A stretch of 64,000 bases of DNA. Origin: Sphingobacterium alkalisoli. Lineage in GTDB: Bacteria > Bacteroidota > Bacteroidia > Sphingobacteriales > Sphingobacteriaceae. The position numbers and the translations under genes were made by a program. Positions 63,781 through 64,000 of the stretch are shown piece by piece. How positions within the stretch are numbered: position 1 is the stretch's first letter; every line of letters begins with the position of its first letter. The stretch lies in assembly GCF_005049105.1 (NCBI RefSeq), contig NZ_SUKA01000001.1, forward strand, positions 1,454,169 to 1,518,168, in the 5' to 3' direction. Under the pieces are notes generated by a model. The model saw only the letters and a program-made list of their open reading frames with translations, ran no database searches and was not told where the DNA came from.

Positions 63781-64000
63781 CAGTCCCGTCGGAAACGAAG
63801 GGGTTTTGAAAAAGAGATAAGAAGGGCCTTCGGGCTTTGAAATAGCAGCAGAAGCGCGAAGCGGATGCGAAATAAGTTCTTTAAGGAAATGATCATGTAA
63901 CGTAACGAGTAGCTGAAGTTTTTGGCGAAAGTTAAGAACGATAAGTTAGCAATAACTGACCAGCCAGGTCAGTCCGGAATAGATATAAAAACAAGACAAT
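63781..64000 (+). other. Leader of the rRNA operon, ending at the expected 16S start
   Basis: The transcribed leader contains a boxA-like GTTCTTTAAGG (63876-63886) for antitermination and the hairpin CTGACC/GGTCAG near 63956-63972. The final bases AAACAAGACAAT are the typical lead-in to a Bacteroidetes 16S rRNA gene, which should begin within the next few bases. The gene itself is not in the window. Confidence 0.75.

Noticed and set aside
63425..63896. Short open frames in the rRNA upstream region
   Set aside because: They overlap the promoter boxes and GC-rich hairpins and have no protein-like features.

Overview
The window looks like a chromosomal segment of a Bacteroidetes bacterium, most likely Sphingobacteriaceae (Sphingobacterium or a close relative). 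The evidence is the repeated promoter element TAnnTTTG, mostly weak Shine-Dalgarno sequences, the long-insert form of IspG, a HemC-HemD fusion, an F-type ATPase operon without atpD/atpC, paired Bacteroidetes-style RHS genes, GH92 mannosidases, and a moderately AT-rich base composition. No species was assigned and no database was searched.

Layout. 1-11.9 kb is mainly housekeeping: ispG (cut by the left edge) behind a LiaF-like membrane protein, the mlaE-mlaF lipid-transport pair, an rRNA-type methyltransferase, a large unrecognised TIM-barrel-like protein, purU, parE, a DUF3575 protein and a PMI-type cupin. 12-20.1 kb holds a Pif1-like helicase and the atpZ-atpI-like-atpBEFHAG operon, closed by a strong terminator. 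20.6-29.6 kb is an accessory island: two RHS/YD-repeat proteins, the second with a candidate nuclease toxin tip, a candidate immunity gene, a second small gene broken by one frameshift, an AT-rich array with a 21-bp period, and a decayed IS256-type transposase start. 29.6-31.1 kb has two lipoproteins. 31.1-36.5 kb holds the early haem/tetrapyrrole genes hemL, hemB, hemCD and hemA. 36.9-40.2 kb carries small membrane and DUF2027 proteins, a PLP enzyme, aat and rbfA. 40.3-45.3 kb has a 32-codon ORF with its own promoter and terminator, an S9 peptidase, and argH behind a triplicated leader. 45.3-54.6 kb has galM, dgt, topB, unknown proteins, a TonB-C protein and a two-component system. 54.8-60.2 kb is a GH92 / basic-secretory-protein / GH92 glycoprotein-degradation operon. 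60.2-63.1 kb is a lysine catabolism pair (lysine 6-transaminase and aminoadipate-semialdehyde dehydrogenase). The last 0.9 kb is the promoter and leader region of an rRNA operon whose 16S gene should begin just past the right edge.

The most unusual signals lie between genes. They are: a 21-bp-period ACGTTA array (about 29004-29339); an 86-88 bp leader element present three times before argH, where the first two copies each encode the hexapeptide MKPRCK; a 32-codon gene or small RNA with near-ideal promoter, operator-like dyad and terminator (40314-40564); 11-bp-period tandem blocks in both orientations upstream of the rRNA promoters; and a structured segment with coding remnants between 16-bp direct repeats (2716-3085). 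In several genes the TAnnTTTG box ends only 8-9 bases before the start codon, which suggests leaderless or near-leaderless mRNAs.
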